Of a DNA stretch of 6,288 nucleotides, positions 5,093 through 6,288 are shown piece after piece. The translations under genes were made by a program, and so were the position numbers. This DNA comes from Candidatus Agrococcus pullicola (lineage in GTDB: Bacteria; Actinomycetota; Actinomycetes; Actinomycetales; Microbacteriaceae). Every line of letters begins with the position of its first letter. Within the stretch, counting starts at the first letter, position 1. The stretch is taken from NCBI GenBank assembly GCA_019115685.1, contig DXDC01000229.1, positions 1 through 6,288 on the forward strand, written 5' to 3'. The notes beneath the pieces were generated by a model that did no database searches, had not been told where the DNA came from, and saw only the letters and a program-made list of their open reading frames with translations.

Positions 5093-6163
5093 ATGGAACA
5101 GATCGAGCCCGCCCGTTCCGGACACGTCGTGATCGGCGTCGATACGCACAAGCACATCCACGTCGCCGCCGTGATGGACTCCATCGGAGGGATCCTCGCG
5201 ACCCTCACAATCGCGACCGACACGGCCGGGTTCCGGCAGTTGTTGGAGTGGGCCGATGGGTTCGGGAAGATCATTGCGTTCGGCGTCGAGGGCACCGGCT
5301 CTTACGGTGCTGGACTCACGTCGTTCGTCCGCCGCCACGGATACAAGGTCATCGAAGTCTCACGCCCTGACCGCCGGCTACGCAGGCTCAACGGGAAGTC
5401 CGACAGCCTCGATGCGGAGAACGCCGCTCGGGCAGTGCTCGCCGGGTTCGCGACCGCGGTTCCGAAGACCGCTGACGGGGTCGTGGAGATGATCCGGCAG
5501 TTGAAAGTCGCGCACGATACCGCGGTGAAAGACCGCACCGGCGCGATGGTCACCCTCAAGGCAATGCTCGTCCACGCCACCGAGGATCTCCGACGCGAGA
5601 CGGCCAGGAAGACGCAGAAGATGATCGCCCGGCACTGCGCCGCACTCCGACCCCGCGGGCTCAACACACCGGAGGATGCGAACCGCCACGCGCTCAGGTC
5701 GATCGCGAAACGGTGGATCGCCCTCAACGAAGAGATCAAAGAGCTCGAGGCGCAGATCGAGCAACTCGTCCTGCAACGCGCCCCACACCTGCTGGACGAG
5801 TTCGGGATCGGCGTCGATACCGCCGCGGAGATCCTCATCGTCGCCGGCGACAACCCCGAACGCATCAGAAGCGAAGCCGCGTTCGCGAAACTCGCCGGCA
5901 TCAGTCCCGTCCCCACCGGATCGGGCATGACCAGCGGGAAGCACCGGATCAACCACGGCGGGCACCGGCAGCTCAACGCGGCGATCTACCGAACCGTGAT
6001 CGTCCGGATGAGATTCCACGAGCCCACGATCGCCTACGTCGCCCGCCGCACCGCCGAGGGCAAGAGCAAACGAGACATCATCCGCTGCCTCAAACGCTAC
6101 GTCATCCGCGAGGTCTACCACCTCGTCAAAACCGACCCGAGAACCGGCGAAATCGCAAGTTGA
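5093..6163 (+). CDS. IS110-family transposase (DEDD/serine recombinase)
   Basis: A 356-residue recombinase that, with the bridge RNA, joins the element to its target. The N-terminal RuvC-like DEDD domain shows GVDTHKHIHVAAV with Asp17, FGVEGTGSYG with Glu66, and NGKSDSLDAENAARA with Asp104 and Asp107. A helical, coiled-coil-like stretch (about 200-230, LNEEIKELEAQIEQLVLQ) links to the C-terminal Tnp domain: LLDEFGIGVDTAAEILIVAG, then FAKLAGISPVPTGSGMTSGK with Ser277 as the likely nucleophile, and INHGGHRQLNAAIYRTV. ATG 5093 is chosen because AAAGGAG lies at 5076-5082; an upstream GTG (5054) lies in the bridge-RNA stem and adds no conserved residues. All expected catalytic residues and full family length (about 330-400) are present, so it is probably active. 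Its stop codon overlaps the TTGACA of the right end. Confidence 0.93.
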   Translation: MEQIEPARSGHVVIGVDTHKHIHVAAVMDSIGGILATLTIATDTAGFRQLLEWADGFGKIIAFGVEGTGSYGAGLTSFVRRHGYKVIEVSRPDRRLRRLNGKSDSLDAENAARAVLAGFATAVPKTADGVVEMIRQLKVAHDTAVKDRTGAMVTLKAMLVHATEDLRRETARKTQKMIARHCAALRPRGLNTPEDANRHALRSIAKRWIALNEEIKELEAQIEQLVLQRAPHLLDEFGIGVDTAAEILIVAGDNPERIRSEAAFAKLAGISPVPTGSGMTSGKHRINHGGHRQLNAAIYRTVIVRMRFHEPTIAYVARRTAEGKSKRDIIRCLKRYVIREVYHLVKTDPRTGEIAS

Positions 6164-6165
6164 CA
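6160..6165 (+). promoter_or_regulatory. Outward-facing -35 (TTGACA) at the IS110 right end
   Basis: A perfect TTGACA overlaps the recombinase stop codon and points outward. In the integrated state no -10 follows at the right distance. If the ends are joined in a circle, 13 bases of right end plus the first 4 bases of left end give a 17-base spacer to CAGTCT (4832-4837), a weak -10 preceded by TGT. Other IS110 elements are known to form such a junction promoter that drives the bridge RNA and recombinase. Confidence 0.5.
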
Positions 6166-6179
6166 ACTATAGGAGCATC

Positions 6180-6288
6180 AACGCCATGGCCGAGGCGTTC
6201 AACTCACTGTTCAAGGGCGAGTGCATCCGGACCCCAGCGATGCGGCCGAAGGGCGGCTGGGCGTCGATCCGCGATGTCGAGATCGCCG
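6180..6288 (+). pseudogene. IS3-family transposase OrfB, 3' part, continues beyond window
   Basis: This is the continuation of orfB after the IS110 insertion. AAC GCC ATG GCC GAG reads NAMAEAFNSLFKGECIRTPA, including the third catalytic residue (the Glu of AEAFNSL), and goes on as MRPKGGWASIRDVEIA to the window edge. It joins in frame with the SYD that ends at 4828. It has no start of its own and is part of the same dead transposase. The C-terminal 30-40 residues and the IS3 right repeat should lie just outside. Confidence 0.88.

Larger units (their letters stand above)
4829..6179 (+). mobile_element. IS110-family insertion sequence nested in the IS3 orfB
   Basis: Joining 4828 to 6180 restores GAT TCG TAT GAC AAC GCC ATG GCC (DSYDNAMA), the conserved IS3 OrfB sequence, which fixes this 1351-bp element to within 1-2 bases; one C is shared by both junctions. 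It has no terminal inverted repeats, as is usual for the IS110 family. The left non-coding end is long (4829-5092) and the right one short (6164-6179). This layout is that of the IS110 subgroup, whose bridge RNA is encoded upstream of the recombinase. The element appears complete and its recombinase intact. Confidence 0.9.
3743..6288 (+). mobile_element. IS3-family insertion sequence, interrupted; right end outside window
   Basis: The left tip is placed at TGAAGCGCCCCGGGTCTG (3743-3760), which begins with TG and resembles terminal repeats of actinobacterial IS3 elements as I remember them. This start lies 52 bases before orfA, and the host monooxygenase reading ends there. The element carries orfA and orfB of an IS3-type transposase. 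It is split at 4828/6180 by an IS110-family element and runs off the right edge, so neither the right repeat nor the target duplication can be seen. Confidence 0.75.

Noticed and set aside
5378..6166. 262-residue open frame on the minus strand
   Set aside because: It is antisense to the IS110 recombinase, whose catalytic motifs are clear, and its residue mix (runs of Asp, Val, Gly) is that of a shadow frame.
4829..6179. Terminal inverted repeats or target duplication for the IS110 element
   Set aside because: The two ends do not match as inverted repeats and only a single C is shared at the junctions, as expected for this family.
1..6288. CRISPR array, tRNA or rRNA genes, toxin-antitoxin or phage defence genes
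   Set aside because: No regularly spaced repeats, tRNA-like cloverleaf or rRNA sequence was seen by eye, and no frame showed domains of such systems.

Overview
The window is high-GC DNA with actinobacterial features: G/C-rich third codon positions, a sortase-type C-terminus and actinobacterial IS types. Microbacteriaceae is my best guess, but no housekeeping gene is present to confirm it. It reads as an accessory region next to chromosomal backbone.

Positions 1-204 hold the 3' end of a carboxymuconolactone decarboxylase (AhpD-like) gene, followed by a long hairpin (212-253) and, on the minus strand, the broken C-terminus of a cell-wall-anchored surface protein (282 to about 420). From about 430 the composition drops in GC and a co-oriented run of small accessory genes begins: a variant histidine phosphatase (459-1079), a two-helix membrane protein (1098-1484), an AraC-type regulator (best start 1551, end 2384) and a RibD-C/dihydrofolate-reductase-like protein (2451-3032). 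The last two look like a regulator and target pair. After a 277-bp stretch with no supported gene there is the N-terminal part of a FAD-dependent monooxygenase (3310-3742), which carries a one-base frameshift and is cut off by an insertion sequence.

The right part is a nest of two insertion sequences. An IS3-family element starts at about 3743. Its orfB is damaged by a nonsense codon (4158-4160), a small indel that removes the second catalytic Asp (about 4734-4747), and an inserted IS110-family element (about 4829-6179) that splits the conserved SYD/NAMAE segment. The IS3 right end lies beyond the window.

The IS110 element is the main find. It has an intact 356-residue DEDD/Ser recombinase, a 264-nt non-coding left end and a 16-nt right end. 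That left end folds on paper as a bridge RNA: a 5' hairpin, then two large loops, each closed by an 11-12 bp stem. The first loop carries segments matching the left flank (4897-4902) and the right flank (4920-4929) of the insertion site. The second carries segments matching the element's right end (4988-4995) and left end (5024-5031). All four have the order and strand sense expected for target and donor guides. The target guides therefore point at the catalytic-domain coding sequence of an IS3 transposase, so this is apparently an IS programmed to insert into another IS. A consensus TTGACA at the right tip suggests a promoter that forms only when the element is circular.
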